From Amycolatopsis sp. CA-230715 (GTDB taxonomy: Bacteria > Actinomycetota > Actinomycetes > Mycobacteriales > Pseudonocardiaceae), in assembly GCF_018736145.1 (NCBI RefSeq), contig NZ_CP059997.1, positions 9,795,501-9,859,500 of the forward strand: a stretch of 64,000 nucleotides of DNA. Direction: 5' to 3'. A program made the translations under genes and the position numbers. Numbering within the stretch: the stretch's first letter is position 1; each line of letters starts with the position of its first letter. The notes beneath the pieces are model-generated. The model did not search any database, was not told the DNA's origin, and was given only the letters and a program-made list of their open reading frames with translations. Shown here piece after piece: positions 29,951 through 38,376 of this stretch.

Positions 29951-31968
29951 GAGACGACGAAAGCGCGCGACGTGCCGGAAAAGGCGGTGATACGGCCGTT
30001 CCACCCGCTCTTCCAGTCTCCGAAGTGGACGATCCGGTACTTGCCGATCGGGGTGTCCGGCGGTACCTGCCAGCTCAAGGTCGCGATGGACGCCGAAACC
30101 CCGTCGCGGGCCCACTGGTACCGGGTGGCCCAGTCGCCGTCGTCGGCGTACCGGGACCACTTCCCGTCGAGAAGCCGCTGCACCTCGAGGAAGGTGCCGC
30201 CGCGGCGCGGGTTGTTCTTCGGGTGCCCGGTGGAGAACGCGACGGTGACCCGTTCGCCGCGGCGGTAGGTGCTCTTCGCGTCGGTGAGCACGTCCCCGAA
30301 GGACTTGAACAGTTGCGGCGAGTCGAACACCACGCCGGGCTGGAAGTTGACGAGCTTGCCGCGCAGATCCCTCGGCACCGGCCCGTGCGGCACCGCCGCG
30401 CCCGTGCGCATCGCCGCCGCCAGCTTCGCGAACTCCTGCTGGTAGGCGGGAAGCGTGTACCGCCCGAACAACGTCGACGCGCCCTCGTACTGCTGCGAGT
30501 CGTACTCCTCCGGCGTGGTGACGTACTGGCTGTAGGCGTTCGAATATCCTTGCATCAGCACGTTTTCCACCGGCACGCCCAGTTCCGCGGCCACCGTGCG
30601 CCGGATCCGCAGGCCGGCGACGATGGTGAACTCGGCTGGCCCCGCGACGAGGTGGAACTGTCCGATCCGGACGATCTGCAGCGGCAGCACCTCGGGCGCC
30701 CACGGGTACGGTTTCATCGCGCCGAAGGGCACCGCGATCGGCTTGGGCGCCTGCGCGCCGGCGAGCGCGGCCGGGATCGGCGCGTCGATCCCGCCGAGCC
30801 AGTCGATGAACGGGTTCTTCACGCCCTCCGGCAACGGGAGTCCCGGTCCGTCCTCCGTGCTGCCAGCCAGCATCGACACCCCGATCGCCGCGGTGGCCGT
30901 GCGGTGCGGCTCACCGTCCGGGGTGTACTTCGCCTCGACGTCCACAGTGGACATGTCCACATAGCACATCCGGTGGTCGAGCGGGCCGCGCACGGTTTCG
31001 GCCGCGCCGTCGAAAGCGGTCTTCGCCGCGCGGAACTGGCGCTCGCCGATGATCCTGGTGTTCTCCACCTCGTCGGTCGTCGGCCCGGTGCCCGGCTTGA
31101 GGTCCAGGTTCGGGGACATGTCACCGGAGTTCGTCTGGGCGAAGCAGGCGACGAACCCCGGCGGGCCGTCGAGGTAGCGGACCCCGGCGTGGTCGTGCTC
31201 CCAGGTGTAGGCGGCGTAGCCCTTGTTGTCCGAGCTGATCAGCTTGTTGCCGTTGGTCATCGAGGTGCCGTGCGTGGCGAACCAGGTGATCGCGCCGACG
31301 TCCGCGCCGGCATGGGAGAACCGCAGCACGGTCACCGCGGGATCGATCGACAGCGGGAAGTGGTCCTTGTCCGCCTGGGGGTTCAGCTCGAACGCGGTGC
31401 GCGAGCGGTTGACGCTGGCGTCGGTCAGCTCGGCTCGTCCGATGTGGATGGTGCCGGGCGCGAGCCGTTCGTGCGCCTGGGAAATCGCCGCCACGATCCC
31501 GTCCACGACGCCGTCGTAGACCTGCTCCTGGAAGCCGAGGATGGACAGGTCGTATGCGGCGTAGTGCGAGTCGCCGCCGCACGCCGAATGCGTGTGGGTG
31601 GCGTTGAGCAGCACGTTCCGCTCGGTGTAGAGGTCGCCGTACTTCGCCGCGAGCGCCCGCAGCACGCCCTGGTGCACCGACTGGAACAACGCGCCCAGTT
31701 CCGCGGTGACGAAGGCGATCCGGGTGCTCCCGTCGGCGATCACGAACGCCCGCGCCCGCGTCCGCAGGTGGATGCCCGCGGTCTGCTGCTGCGGCATCGA
31801 GTAGCCCATCATGCCGTTCTCCGCCGCGGGCCCGGTGACGTCGGCGATGCCGCAGCCCACCAGGTAGCCGGACTCGGCCGCCGCGTTCGCAGTCCCAGCG
31901 CCGAGCGCGCTCAGCGCGAGCGGGGCGGCCGCGGCCCCGGCCAGTACGTTCCTCCGGCTCACCGGCAT
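29947..31968 (-). CDS. Secreted neutral/alkaline ceramidase
   Basis: A 673-residue enzyme that cleaves ceramide to sphingosine and fatty acid. ATG 31968 is preferred over 32004 because GGAGG lies five bases upstream. A Tat-type signal SRRNVLAGAAAAPLALSALG is visible at residues ~4-23. Zinc ligands are in NATHTHSACGG and WFATHGTSM; the active-site serine is in TNSGDMSPN (nucleophile), matching the family's NxGDVSPN motif. The C-terminal immunoglobulin-like domain ends IVHFGDWKSGWNGRI. The length fits the family. The stop overlaps the sphingomyelinase start, and an inverted repeat lies in its promoter region. Confidence 0.93.
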   Translation of the reverse strand: MPVSRRNVLAGAAAAPLALSALGAGTANAAAESGYLVGCGIADVTGPAAENGMMGYSMPQQQTAGIHLRTRARAFVIADGSTRIAFVTAELGALFQSVHQGVLRALAAKYGDLYTERNVLLNATHTHSACGGDSHYAAYDLSILGFQEQVYDGVVDGIVAAISQAHERLAPGTIHIGRAELTDASVNRSRTAFELNPQADKDHFPLSIDPAVTVLRFSHAGADVGAITWFATHGTSMTNGNKLISSDNKGYAAYTWEHDHAGVRYLDGPPGFVACFAQTNSGDMSPNLDLKPGTGPTTDEVENTRIIGERQFRAAKTAFDGAAETVRGPLDHRMCYVDMSTVDVEAKYTPDGEPHRTATAAIGVSMLAGSTEDGPGLPLPEGVKNPFIDWLGGIDAPIPAALAGAQAPKPIAVPFGAMKPYPWAPEVLPLQIVRIGQFHLVAGPAEFTIVAGLRIRRTVAAELGVPVENVLMQGYSNAYSQYVTTPEEYDSQQYEGASTLFGRYTLPAYQQEFAKLAAAMRTGAAVPHGPVPRDLRGKLVNFQPGVVFDSPQLFKSFGDVLTDAKSTYRRGERVTVAFSTGHPKNNPRRGGTFLEVQRLLDGKWSRYADDGDWATRYQWARDGVSASIATLSWQVPPDTPIGKYRIVHFGDWKSGWNGRITAFSGTSRAFVVS

Positions 31969-31984
31969 GCCAACCTCCGCAACA

Positions 31985-32003
31985 TGAACTGATTTCACGT
32001 TCA
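31985..32003. promoter_or_regulatory. Inverted repeat upstream of ceramidase operon
   Basis: TGAAC-N9-GTTCA lies 17 bases upstream of the ceramidase start, overlapping the likely core promoter. A candidate repressor or activator site; the factor is unknown. Confidence 0.35.
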
Positions 32004-32035
32004 CTGTGCCGCGAAGGCTACGTGACCCGCTTCAC

Positions 32036-32067
32036 GCTGCCAACCCCTCGAACGGGGGGTCGGCAGC
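32036..32067 (-). terminator. Terminator after the LLM oxidoreductase
   Basis: GCTGCC pairs with GGCAGC and the inner CCCC with GGGG, with small internal mismatches, eight bases beyond the stop of the minus-strand oxidoreductase gene. Confidence 0.55.
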
Positions 32068-32075
32068 GAAAGCGC

Positions 32076-33101
32076 TCAGGACAGGATTTCGGCGACCGCC
32101 GTCAGGGTGCGCGTGTCCCCGCGCAGCAGCAGGGAGGTGATCACGGTTTCCTCCCACGCGGCCAGCTCGTCCTTGATCTTCGCGGCGGGCCCGATCAGCG
32201 CGGTGTCCTCGACGAGGCTGGTCGGGATGGCCGCGACCGCGTCCTTCTTGTGCCCGGCCAGGTACAGCTCCTGCACGCGGTGCGCGGTCTCCTCGTAGCC
32301 GAGCCGGACGAACAGGTCGAAGTGGAAGTTGGCCTGCTTGGCGCCCATCCCGCCGATGTAGAGCGCGAGCGAAGGCCGGATGAAGTCCGCGGCCTCCTCC
32401 ACGTCGTCGCGCAGGATCACCGGGATCGAGGCGGGCACCTCGAAGTCCTCCAGCATGTGCCGCGCGCCGGGCCGCGCGAAGCCCTCCGCCAGCGCCTTGC
32501 GGTAGAACGCGTCGCTCTTCGGCGAGAAGAACATCGGCAGCCAGCCGTCGCAGATCTCGGCAGCCAGCGCGACGTTCTTCGGCCCCTCGGCGGCGAGGTG
32601 GATCGGCAGGTCCGCGCGCAGCGGGTGGACGGTCGGCTTGAGCGGTTTGCCGAGCCCGGCGCCGCCGCGGTGCGGGAGCTGGAAGAACTCGCCGTCCAGC
32701 GTCACCGGCGCCTCGCGCGCGAACACCTGGCGCAGGATGTCGACGTACTCGCGGGTGCGGGCGAGCGGGCGCGGGTACGGCTGGCCGTACCAGCCCTCGA
32801 CCACCTGCGGGCCCGACGCGCCGATGCCCAGCACGAAGCGGCCACCGGAGAGGTAGTCGAGCGTGAGCGCGCTCATCGCGGTCGCGGTGGGCGTGCGCGC
32901 GGCCATCTGCACGATGTCGGTGCCGAGGCGGATCCTGCTCGTCGAGGCACCCCACCAGGCGAGCGGCGTGAACGCGTCGGAACCGTAGGCCTCCGCCGTC
33001 CACACCGAGTCGAAGCCGAGCCGCTCGACCTCCTTGACCGTGTCCAGCGCGCCGGGCGGCGGGCCCGCGGACCAGTAGCCGAGGTGGTAGCCGAGTTTCA
33101 T
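32076..33101 (-). CDS. LLM-class F420-type oxidoreductase
   Basis: A 341-residue luciferase-like barrel enzyme. The N terminus MKLGYHLGYWSAGPPPGALD, the segment SVWTAEAYGSDAFTPLAWWG and FVLGIGASGPQVVEGWYG are typical of actinobacterial LLM enzymes that use F420 or FMN. The C-terminal TALIGPAAKIKDELAAWEE is also standard. Substrate unknown. It begins 9 bp after the MpaB-family oxygenase gene, so both are probably controlled by the TetR operator at 34084-34126. Confidence 0.9.
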   Translation of the reverse strand: MKLGYHLGYWSAGPPPGALDTVKEVERLGFDSVWTAEAYGSDAFTPLAWWGASTSRIRLGTDIVQMAARTPTATAMSALTLDYLSGGRFVLGIGASGPQVVEGWYGQPYPRPLARTREYVDILRQVFAREAPVTLDGEFFQLPHRGGAGLGKPLKPTVHPLRADLPIHLAAEGPKNVALAAEICDGWLPMFFSPKSDAFYRKALAEGFARPGARHMLEDFEVPASIPVILRDDVEEAADFIRPSLALYIGGMGAKQANFHFDLFVRLGYEETAHRVQELYLAGHKKDAVAAIPTSLVEDTALIGPAAKIKDELAAWEETVITSLLLRGDTRTLTAVAEILS

Positions 33102-33110
33102 GCTGCTCCT

Positions 33111-34064
33111 CTACTCGTGCGGCGAATAGTGCGTCGGGCTGTCCCGTTCCGCCAACGGCGGCAGGTTCCGCTGTGGAGTGTGCACCAGCGGCGCGTCCGG
33201 CGGGAGTGCGCCGCGCACGCGCCGCCAGCCCGCCCGCGCCCGCGGGTGGTAGCGGCGGTCGTGCGGGACGAACCGGAACACCGCGTTGACCGCCTTGCCG
33301 AACAGGCGGTGCCGCATCTCGTCGAACGCGGTCCAGCGGTAGCCGAGCAGCTCGCGCACCGGCTCGTCGTAGAGGCCAACGGTGAGCCACACGAAGTTGC
33401 GCGCCACCAGTATGCGCACCCGGCGCCACACGAAATCCGGGAGCCACGGCAGGAACGGCGGTTTCGCGATTTCCCCGATTTCGAGCACGTCCCGCGTGGC
33501 TTTGTTGTCCTCCAACACGTTCTCGCACATGTGCGTCCAGTACGTCAGGAAGTCCTCCCAGGTCTCCGGCACCGGGCGCATGCTCATGCGGTACATCCGG
33601 TACCACTGGACGTGTTCGTCGAACAGCTTGCGCTTCTCGGCCTCGCCGATGCCGCCCATGAAGTTGTCCGCGATCAGGATCGTGCTCACGAAGAACGTGG
33701 CGTGCGCCCAGTAGAACGTGTCCGGGTCGAGCGCGTGATATCGCCTGCCCTTGGCATCGACGCCTTTGATCGTGTCGTGGTACCCGCGCACTTCGAGCGC
33801 GGTCTGCGCGGCGCGCGGGCCGTCGTAGAGGACGCCGCCGATCGGGTAGAGCGACCGGAACAGGCGCTGCCACCGCTCGTTGAAGAACTTCGAATGCTGC
33901 TCGACACCCGCGCCGAGCCCGGGATGCATGTTCTGCATCGACCCTGCCCACAGCGCGATCAGCAGCCCGCGCCAGTCGCCGAAGTACTTCCAGGTCAGCG
34001 AGTCGGGCCCGAGCGGCTCCGGTTCGGCGCGGCGCTCGGTGTCCCTCGTGCTCAGCTCGGTCAT
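33111..34064 (-). CDS. Oxygenase MpaB family protein (DUF2236)
   Basis: A 317-residue DUF2236 protein, the heme-dependent oxygenase superfamily that includes latex-clearing protein and fungal MpaB. Candidate heme-pocket elements are AGSMQNMHPGLGAG (about residues 40-53), HDTIKGVDAKGRRYHALDPDTF and YWAHATFF (about 110-125). GGGAAGG precedes the ATG. It is divergent from a TetR gene across a nested 43-bp palindrome and co-transcribed with the LLM oxidoreductase. Substrate unknown, probably a hydrophobic or unsaturated compound. Confidence 0.88.
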   Translation of the reverse strand: MTELSTRDTERRAEPEPLGPDSLTWKYFGDWRGLLIALWAGSMQNMHPGLGAGVEQHSKFFNERWQRLFRSLYPIGGVLYDGPRAAQTALEVRGYHDTIKGVDAKGRRYHALDPDTFYWAHATFFVSTILIADNFMGGIGEAEKRKLFDEHVQWYRMYRMSMRPVPETWEDFLTYWTHMCENVLEDNKATRDVLEIGEIAKPPFLPWLPDFVWRRVRILVARNFVWLTVGLYDEPVRELLGYRWTAFDEMRHRLFGKAVNAVFRFVPHDRRYHPRARAGWRRVRGALPPDAPLVHTPQRNLPPLAERDSPTHYSPHE

Positions 34065-34083
34065 CAGCGACCTTCCCTCAACT

Positions 34084-34126
34084 GACTACGACTGTTGTCA
34101 GGTTAGGATTGACAACGACCGTAGTC
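34084..34126. promoter_or_regulatory. Nested palindromic TetR operator
   Basis: GACTACG/CGTAGTC (34084-34090 and 34120-34126) enclose TTGTCA/TGACAA (34095-34100 and 34110-34115), with matching 4-base spacers. The whole 43 bp is symmetric between the divergent DUF2236 and TetR starts. This is a strong candidate for binding by two TetR dimers. Confidence 0.7.
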
Positions 34127-34144
34127 AACAGAGGGATCCCGCAC

Positions 34145-34759
34145 ATGCCGACCGGAGGCCGCACCTGGGGCGGCACCACGCTCGACGACCGCAAGGCGAC
34201 CCGCCGCGAGCAGCTCATCGAGGCCGCGCTCGACCTGCTCGGCACCGAGGGCAGCACTGCGGTCAGCGTCCGCGCGGTGTGCCGCCGCGCGAAACTGACC
34301 GAGCGGTACTTCTACGAGAGCTTCGCCGACCGCGAGGAACTGGTGCTCGCGGTGTACGAATCCGTCGGCGAGAAAGCACGCAAGGCGCTCGTGAACGCCG
34401 TGACGACGGCGGCGCCCTCCGACGAGCGGGCGAAGGCGAAGGCCGCGGTGCACGCGTTCGTCGAGCTGATCGTCGACGATCCTCGCCGGGGAAGGGTGCT
34501 CCTGCTGGCACCGCTGACCGATCCCGCGCTGAGCGCGCGCGGCGTCGCGATGCTGCCCGCGTTCACCGAACTGGTGCGCGCGCAACTGTCCGAAAAGGTC
34601 GGTGCGCAGGACCGCGAACTCACCGCGATCGCACTCGTCGGCGCGTTGACCAACCTGTTCGTCGCCTATCTCAACGGGACGGTCTCGGTCTCGCGCGAGC
34701 GGCTCGTCGCGCATTGCGTCCGCTTGGTACTCGGCGCCAACGCGATGCACTCCGGCTAG
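34145..34759 (+). CDS. TetR/AcrR family regulator
   Basis: A 204-residue repressor. ATG 34145 is used because GAGGG precedes it; longer readings would start inside the operator. The helix-turn-helix covers about residues 18-65 (RREQLIEAALDLLGTEGS, then RAKLTERYFYESFADREELV). The C-terminal domain is generic. It is divergent from the DUF2236-LLM operon, which it probably represses. Its 3' end overlaps the convergent MerR gene by 4 bp. Confidence 0.88.
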   Translation: MPTGGRTWGGTTLDDRKATRREQLIEAALDLLGTEGSTAVSVRAVCRRAKLTERYFYESFADREELVLAVYESVGEKARKALVNAVTTAAPSDERAKAKAAVHAFVELIVDDPRRGRVLLLAPLTDPALSARGVAMLPAFTELVRAQLSEKVGAQDRELTAIALVGALTNLFVAYLNGTVSVSRERLVAHCVRLVLGANAMHSG

Positions 34760-35181
34760 GACGCGGCCGTCGGCGCCCACACTCCGGCGGCGGTTCCATT
34801 GTGGACGTGCTCACGGTAGGCGGCGACCTTGCCGCGAATGATGCCGAGGCTCGCTTGCAGGTCCGCGATCCTGGCTTCGACGGCGCGCTCGTGCTCTTCC
34901 AGCAGCGCCAGCCGTTCCGGTTCGTTCCCCGGTCCACTTCGGACCAGTCCGGCGAACTCCTTGATGGTCGCGATCGGCATCCCGGAATCGCGGAACCGGG
35001 TGCACAGCACGAGCCAGTCGACGTCGGCGGGATCGTAGACGCGCTGTCCGCCCGCGGTGCGCGGGATCTCACGGAGAAACAGGTTCTCGCGTTCGAAGAA
35101 GCGCAGCGCGTGCACGCTGAGCCCGGTCGTCTCGGCGACCTCCCCGATGGACAGCCCGTTCTTCGCCATATCGCCGACCAT
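34756..35181 (-). CDS. MerR-family regulator
   Basis: A 141-residue MerR protein. The winged helix (about residues 9-80) reads LSIGEVAETTGLSVHALRFFERENLF, then GGQRVYDPADVDWLVLCTRFRDSGMPIATIKEF. A dimerisation helix follows (about 88-130) with LLEEHERAVEARIADLQASL. It has no metal-binding cysteines at the helix end, so it senses something other than metal. ATG 35169 is an alternative start. The divergent SDR gene has a textbook MerR promoter with a 19-bp spacer, so that gene is the likely target. Confidence 0.9.
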   Translation of the reverse strand: MVGDMAKNGLSIGEVAETTGLSVHALRFFERENLFLREIPRTAGGQRVYDPADVDWLVLCTRFRDSGMPIATIKEFAGLVRSGPGNEPERLALLEEHERAVEARIADLQASLGIIRGKVAAYREHVHNGTAAGVWAPTAAS

Positions 35182-35184
35182 ACC

Positions 35185-35215
35185 TTGACCTAGACAACGC
35201 TCTAGCTCTTAGCGT
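35185..35215 (+). promoter_or_regulatory. MerR-type promoter (19-bp spacer) for the SDR gene
   Basis: TTGACC (35185-35190) and TAGCGT (35210-35215) are separated by 19 bp, the long spacer typical of MerR-activated promoters. A dyad CTAGA-caacgc-TCTAG (35190-35205) lies within it. The start point would fall next to the ATG at 35223, giving a leaderless message. Confidence 0.65.
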
Positions 35216-35222
35216 CGCACTC

Positions 35223-36161
35223 ATGACAGCGAACACGACAGGGGAACAGCGCCGGATCGGCAGCGGCTTCGGCGCGCACAGCACGGCGGCCGAGGTGCTC
35301 GACGGGATCGACCTCACCGGCAAGACCACGTTGGTCACCGGCGGATATTCGGGGCTGGGGCTGGAAACCGCGCGCGCACTGACCGCGGCGGGCGCTCGGG
35401 TGCTCGTGCCCGCGCGCCGGGTCGCCGTCGCGCAGGAGTCCGTCGGGGACCTCGCGGACGTGCGCGAACTCGACCTCGCCGATCTCGCCAGTGTGCGGGC
35501 CTTCGCCGACCGGGTCCTCGACGACGGGACGGCGCTCGACATCGTCATCGCGGGCGCCGGGATCATGGCCTGTCCCGAAACGCGGGTCGGACCGGGCTGG
35601 GAAGCGCAGTTCGCCGTGAACCACCTCGGCCACTTCGCCCTCGTCAACCGGCTTCGCCCGGCGCTGACGGCGAACGCGCGCGTGGTGTCGGTCGCCTCGT
35701 CGGGGCACTTCCTGTCCGGTATCCGGTGGACCGACCCGCAGTTCCGGACCGGGTACGACCGATGGCTGGCGTACGCGCAGTCCAAGACGGCGAACGCGTT
35801 GTTCGCGGTCCGGCTCGACGCGCTCGGGGTGCGGTCGTTCGCCGTACACCCGGGAAGCATCCTGACTCCGCTGCAACGGCACGTGCCGCGCGAGGAGCAG
35901 ATCGCGCAGGGCTGGTTCGGGCCGGACGGCGGACCGGCGCCGGGGTTCAAGACCCCGGAACAGGGCGCCGCGACGGCGGTGTGGGCGGCGACCTCTCCCC
36001 TGCTCGACGGCATCGGGGGTCGGTACTGCCAGGATTGCGACCTCGCCGAACCCGCCACCACCGACGACATGCTCGTCGGCGGGGTCAAGCCGTGGGCGGT
36101 CGACCCCGCCGACGCGGCGCGGCTGTGGGACCTTTCGGCCGAACTCACCGGCGTCGGCTGA
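35223..36161 (+). CDS. SDR family oxidoreductase
   Basis: A 312-residue short-chain dehydrogenase of the WWOX/retinol-dehydrogenase-like branch. The NAD(P) motif TGGYSGLG lies at about residues 39-46, AGAGIM replaces NNAG, and the catalytic pair is in YAQSKTANALF (Tyr-x3-Lys). The C terminus is longer than in minimal SDRs and ends DPADAARLWDLSAELTGV. It is divergent from the MerR gene and placed directly behind a 19-bp-spacer promoter, so MerR activation is likely. Substrate unknown. Confidence 0.9.
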   Translation: MTANTTGEQRRIGSGFGAHSTAAEVLDGIDLTGKTTLVTGGYSGLGLETARALTAAGARVLVPARRVAVAQESVGDLADVRELDLADLASVRAFADRVLDDGTALDIVIAGAGIMACPETRVGPGWEAQFAVNHLGHFALVNRLRPALTANARVVSVASSGHFLSGIRWTDPQFRTGYDRWLAYAQSKTANALFAVRLDALGVRSFAVHPGSILTPLQRHVPREEQIAQGWFGPDGGPAPGFKTPEQGAATAVWAATSPLLDGIGGRYCQDCDLAEPATTDDMLVGGVKPWAVDPADAARLWDLSAELTGVG

Positions 36162-36236
36162 CCCGCAGGCTTCTCCGTCTTCGAGGACTTGCCGGACAGG
36201 GACGCCCGGTCGACAGTCCCGTGTGGACGCTGACCG

Positions 36237-36653
36237 TCACTCGCCCGCGTAGCTGCTGAAGGTCCAGACCTGGCCTTCCGGATCAGCGCAGGAGTATTCC
36301 CGGACCCCCGCCGGGGAGTCGTGCACCGGGTTCAGGATCCGTGCCCCGGCGGCCGCAGCCCGAGCCTCGTGTTCCTCGAGCGCGCCGTCGGGCACCCACA
36401 CGCACAACGACTGGCTGGTGCCGCCCAGCACGAGCGGGGTGTGCATGCCGTAGCGATCGGCTTCCTGCTCCCTGCTGAGGAAGATCAGGTCGGCGCCGGC
36501 CCGGACTTGGGCATGCTCCACTCCACCGTCCGCGGCGTCGACCACGAAATGCGACTCGAACCCGAAAGCCTCTGTGAGGAACGCGATCGCGGCCTTCGGA
36601 TCGGCATACCGGACGTTGGGGTACACGGTTTGCCGCGGTGGCGTGTCGACCAT
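36237..36653 (-). CDS. VOC-superfamily (glyoxalase-like) protein
   Basis: A 138-residue protein with two beta-alpha-beta-beta-beta modules: NVRYADPKAAIAFLTEAFGF opens the first and VWVPDGALEEHEARAAAAGAR the second, ending EYSCADPEGQVWTFSSY. The Glu near that last strand and His residues such as VEHAQV could bind a metal. Related proteins include glyoxalases, bleomycin-resistance proteins and PhnB-like proteins; nothing specifies which. It stands alone, with about 180 bp of AT-poor spacer before the TetR gene at 36838. Confidence 0.87.
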   Translation of the reverse strand: MVDTPPRQTVYPNVRYADPKAAIAFLTEAFGFESHFVVDAADGGVEHAQVRAGADLIFLSREQEADRYGMHTPLVLGGTSQSLCVWVPDGALEEHEARAAAAGARILNPVHDSPAGVREYSCADPEGQVWTFSSYAGE

Positions 36654-36802
36654 GCGGGTCAGGCTACAACGCGTGAGCGCGGTTCAGGACGACTTCGCGC
36701 GTCCGAAGTGGCCGATCAACTCACTGGCCGGTCGAGGGGAAGGCGGGTACTCGCCGCCGGTGCCCGCTTCCCCCGCTCGGCGAACCTCACCGCCTCCTCG
36801 CG

Positions 36803-36830
36803 ACGAACTTAGTTCGTGCCCAGGTATCGT
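36803..36830 (+). promoter_or_regulatory. Operator and leaderless promoter of TetR gene
   Basis: ACGAAC-TTA-GTTCGT (36803-36817) is a perfect palindrome. TATCGT (36825-36830) is a -10 placed so that transcription begins at the ATG 36838. The palindrome covers the -35 position, which suits autorepression. Confidence 0.55.
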
Positions 36831-36837
36831 GGCCCGC

Positions 36838-37551
36838 ATGCCTGCTGATCCCCGACAGCGCCGCACCGCCCGCCACGCACAGCCTCCCGCGCCGTCCGCC
36901 CCCGCCGCGCCGCGGAAGGCGCCCATCACACCCGAGCGGATCACCGACGCCGCACTGGAAGTCGTCGCCACCGAAGGGTACGACGCGCTGACGATCCGCC
37001 GGGTCTCCGCCGTGCTCGGCACCGGACCGTCCTCGCTGTACGCGCACATCGTCAACAAGGACGACCTCGACGATCTGCTCATCGGCAGGCTCTTCACCGG
37101 AATCGACCTGCCCGAACCGGATCCCGCCTCGTGGCGGGAACAGGTCCTCGGCGTCTACGCCCAGATCCGCGACCAGTACCTGGAATACCCCGGCGTGGCC
37201 CGCGCCGCGCTGGCCACGGTCCCGACCAATCTCGAAACGCTGCGGGTCGGCGAAGGGATACTGGCGATCCTGCTCGCCGGAGGCATCGCGCCGCGGACCG
37301 CCGCATGGGCGCGCGACGCGATGACGCTCTACGTCAGCGCCTACACCCTGGAACGGTCGCTCGTCGAACGACGGCGGCAGCACGACGAGCACGACTGGGT
37401 CCTCAGCCGCGAAGAACTCGTCACCAGGCTCGGCGCCCTGCCCGCCGACCGCTTCCCGCACACCAGGGAGCACGCGGCGGAGCTGACCTCCGGCACCGGG
37501 CACGACCGGTTCGACTTCGCGCTCGCCCTGATGCTCGACAACCTCGCCTGA
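36838..37551 (+). CDS. TetR-family regulator with TetR_C_1 domain
   Basis: A 237-residue repressor. A Pro/Ala/Arg-rich N-terminal tail (~35 residues) precedes the helix-turn-helix (ITPERITDAALEVVATEGYDALTIRRV, about residues 36-62, then SSLYAHIVNKDDL). The C-terminal domain has the TetR_C_1 type helix around YVSAYTLERSLVERRR, the class of tetracycline repressor itself. The start is the ATG directly downstream of the promoter and operator; no ribosome-binding site is needed for the leaderless reading. No target gene is adjacent in divergent orientation except the VOC gene on the minus strand. Confidence 0.88.
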   Translation: MPADPRQRRTARHAQPPAPSAPAAPRKAPITPERITDAALEVVATEGYDALTIRRVSAVLGTGPSSLYAHIVNKDDLDDLLIGRLFTGIDLPEPDPASWREQVLGVYAQIRDQYLEYPGVARAALATVPTNLETLRVGEGILAILLAGGIAPRTAAWARDAMTLYVSAYTLERSLVERRRQHDEHDWVLSREELVTRLGALPADRFPHTREHAAELTSGTGHDRFDFALALMLDNLA

Positions 37552-37579
37552 CCCACCGGCGATGGTGCACACTCGGGTC

Positions 37580-38350
37580 ATGTGTCCCGCACAGCGGAAC
37601 GACGACGGGCAGCTCACCGCCAGGGTCGCCGCGCTGCTGACCGCGTTCTCCCCCGGTGACGACTCGCTCGGCATCTCCGAACTCGCCCGCCGCAGCGGGA
37701 TCCCGAAATCGAGCGTGCACCGGCTCGTCGGCCACCTCACCGCCGAGGGCCTGCTCGAACGCGACGGCACCGCGATCAGGCTCGGGCTCCGGCTGTTCGA
37801 GATCGGGCAGCTCGCGGTGCGCCAGCGCGGGCTGGTCGACGCCGCGCGCCCGTACCTGGCGGATCTGCGCGAGGCCACCCGCAACACGGTGCACCTCGCC
37901 GTGCTCGAAGGCACCGAGGTCGTCTACCTCGACGTGCTCGGCGGCCCCGACGCCCCGGCGCTGCCCTCGCGCATCGGCGGGCGCTTTCCCGCGCACGCCA
38001 CCGGTGTCGGCAAGGCGCTGCTCGCACACGCGCCCGAGTCCACTGTGGACACCGTGCTCGCCGCGGGGCTGCCCCGCGTCGGCCCGCGCACGATCACCGC
38101 CCCCGGCCTGTTCCGCAAACAGCTCACGAAGATCAGATCGGACGGGATCGCCTACGAGCGCGAAGAATCCCGCGCCGGCGTGATCTGCGCGGCGAGCCCA
38201 TTGCTGAACCACGCGGGCACCGCGGTCGCCGCGATCTCGATCACCGGGTGGAGCACCCGGATGCGCGCCGACCGGGTGGCCCCCGCCGTCCGCACCGCTG
38301 CGCTCGCGCTGTCGAGGACCCTGTTCGCCCGGCCGGAACCGCTAGACTGA
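37580..38350 (+). CDS. IclR-family regulator
   Basis: A 256-residue IclR protein. The winged helix covers about residues 8-70 (LTARVAALLTAFSPGDDSLG, then ISELARRSGIPKSSVHRLVGHL). The effector domain (about 80-250) has TVHLAVLEGTEVVYLDVL, FPAHATGVGKALLA and YEREESRAGVICAASPLL. ATG 37580 fits a leaderless promoter with CACACT as -10; ATG 37562 is six codons upstream. No catabolic operon adjoins it, so the target is unknown. Its Ser-Thr-Val-Asp stretch carries one copy of the GTCCACTGTGGAC palindrome. Confidence 0.88.
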   Translation: MCPAQRNDDGQLTARVAALLTAFSPGDDSLGISELARRSGIPKSSVHRLVGHLTAEGLLERDGTAIRLGLRLFEIGQLAVRQRGLVDAARPYLADLREATRNTVHLAVLEGTEVVYLDVLGGPDAPALPSRIGGRFPAHATGVGKALLAHAPESTVDTVLAAGLPRVGPRTITAPGLFRKQLTKIRSDGIAYEREESRAGVICAASPLLNHAGTAVAAISITGWSTRMRADRVAPAVRTAALALSRTLFARPEPLD

Positions 38351-38376
38351 GGCATCCGGGTTCGAGGGGGCTTGTC

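Noticed and set aside
26279..30268. A very long plus-strand open reading frame of over 1300 codons
   Set aside because: It runs antisense or out of frame through the CobW, histidine-rich, MFS and sphingomyelinase genes, each of which has clear homology and codon structure. The translation is Arg/Ala/Gly-rich noise typical of high-GC shadows.
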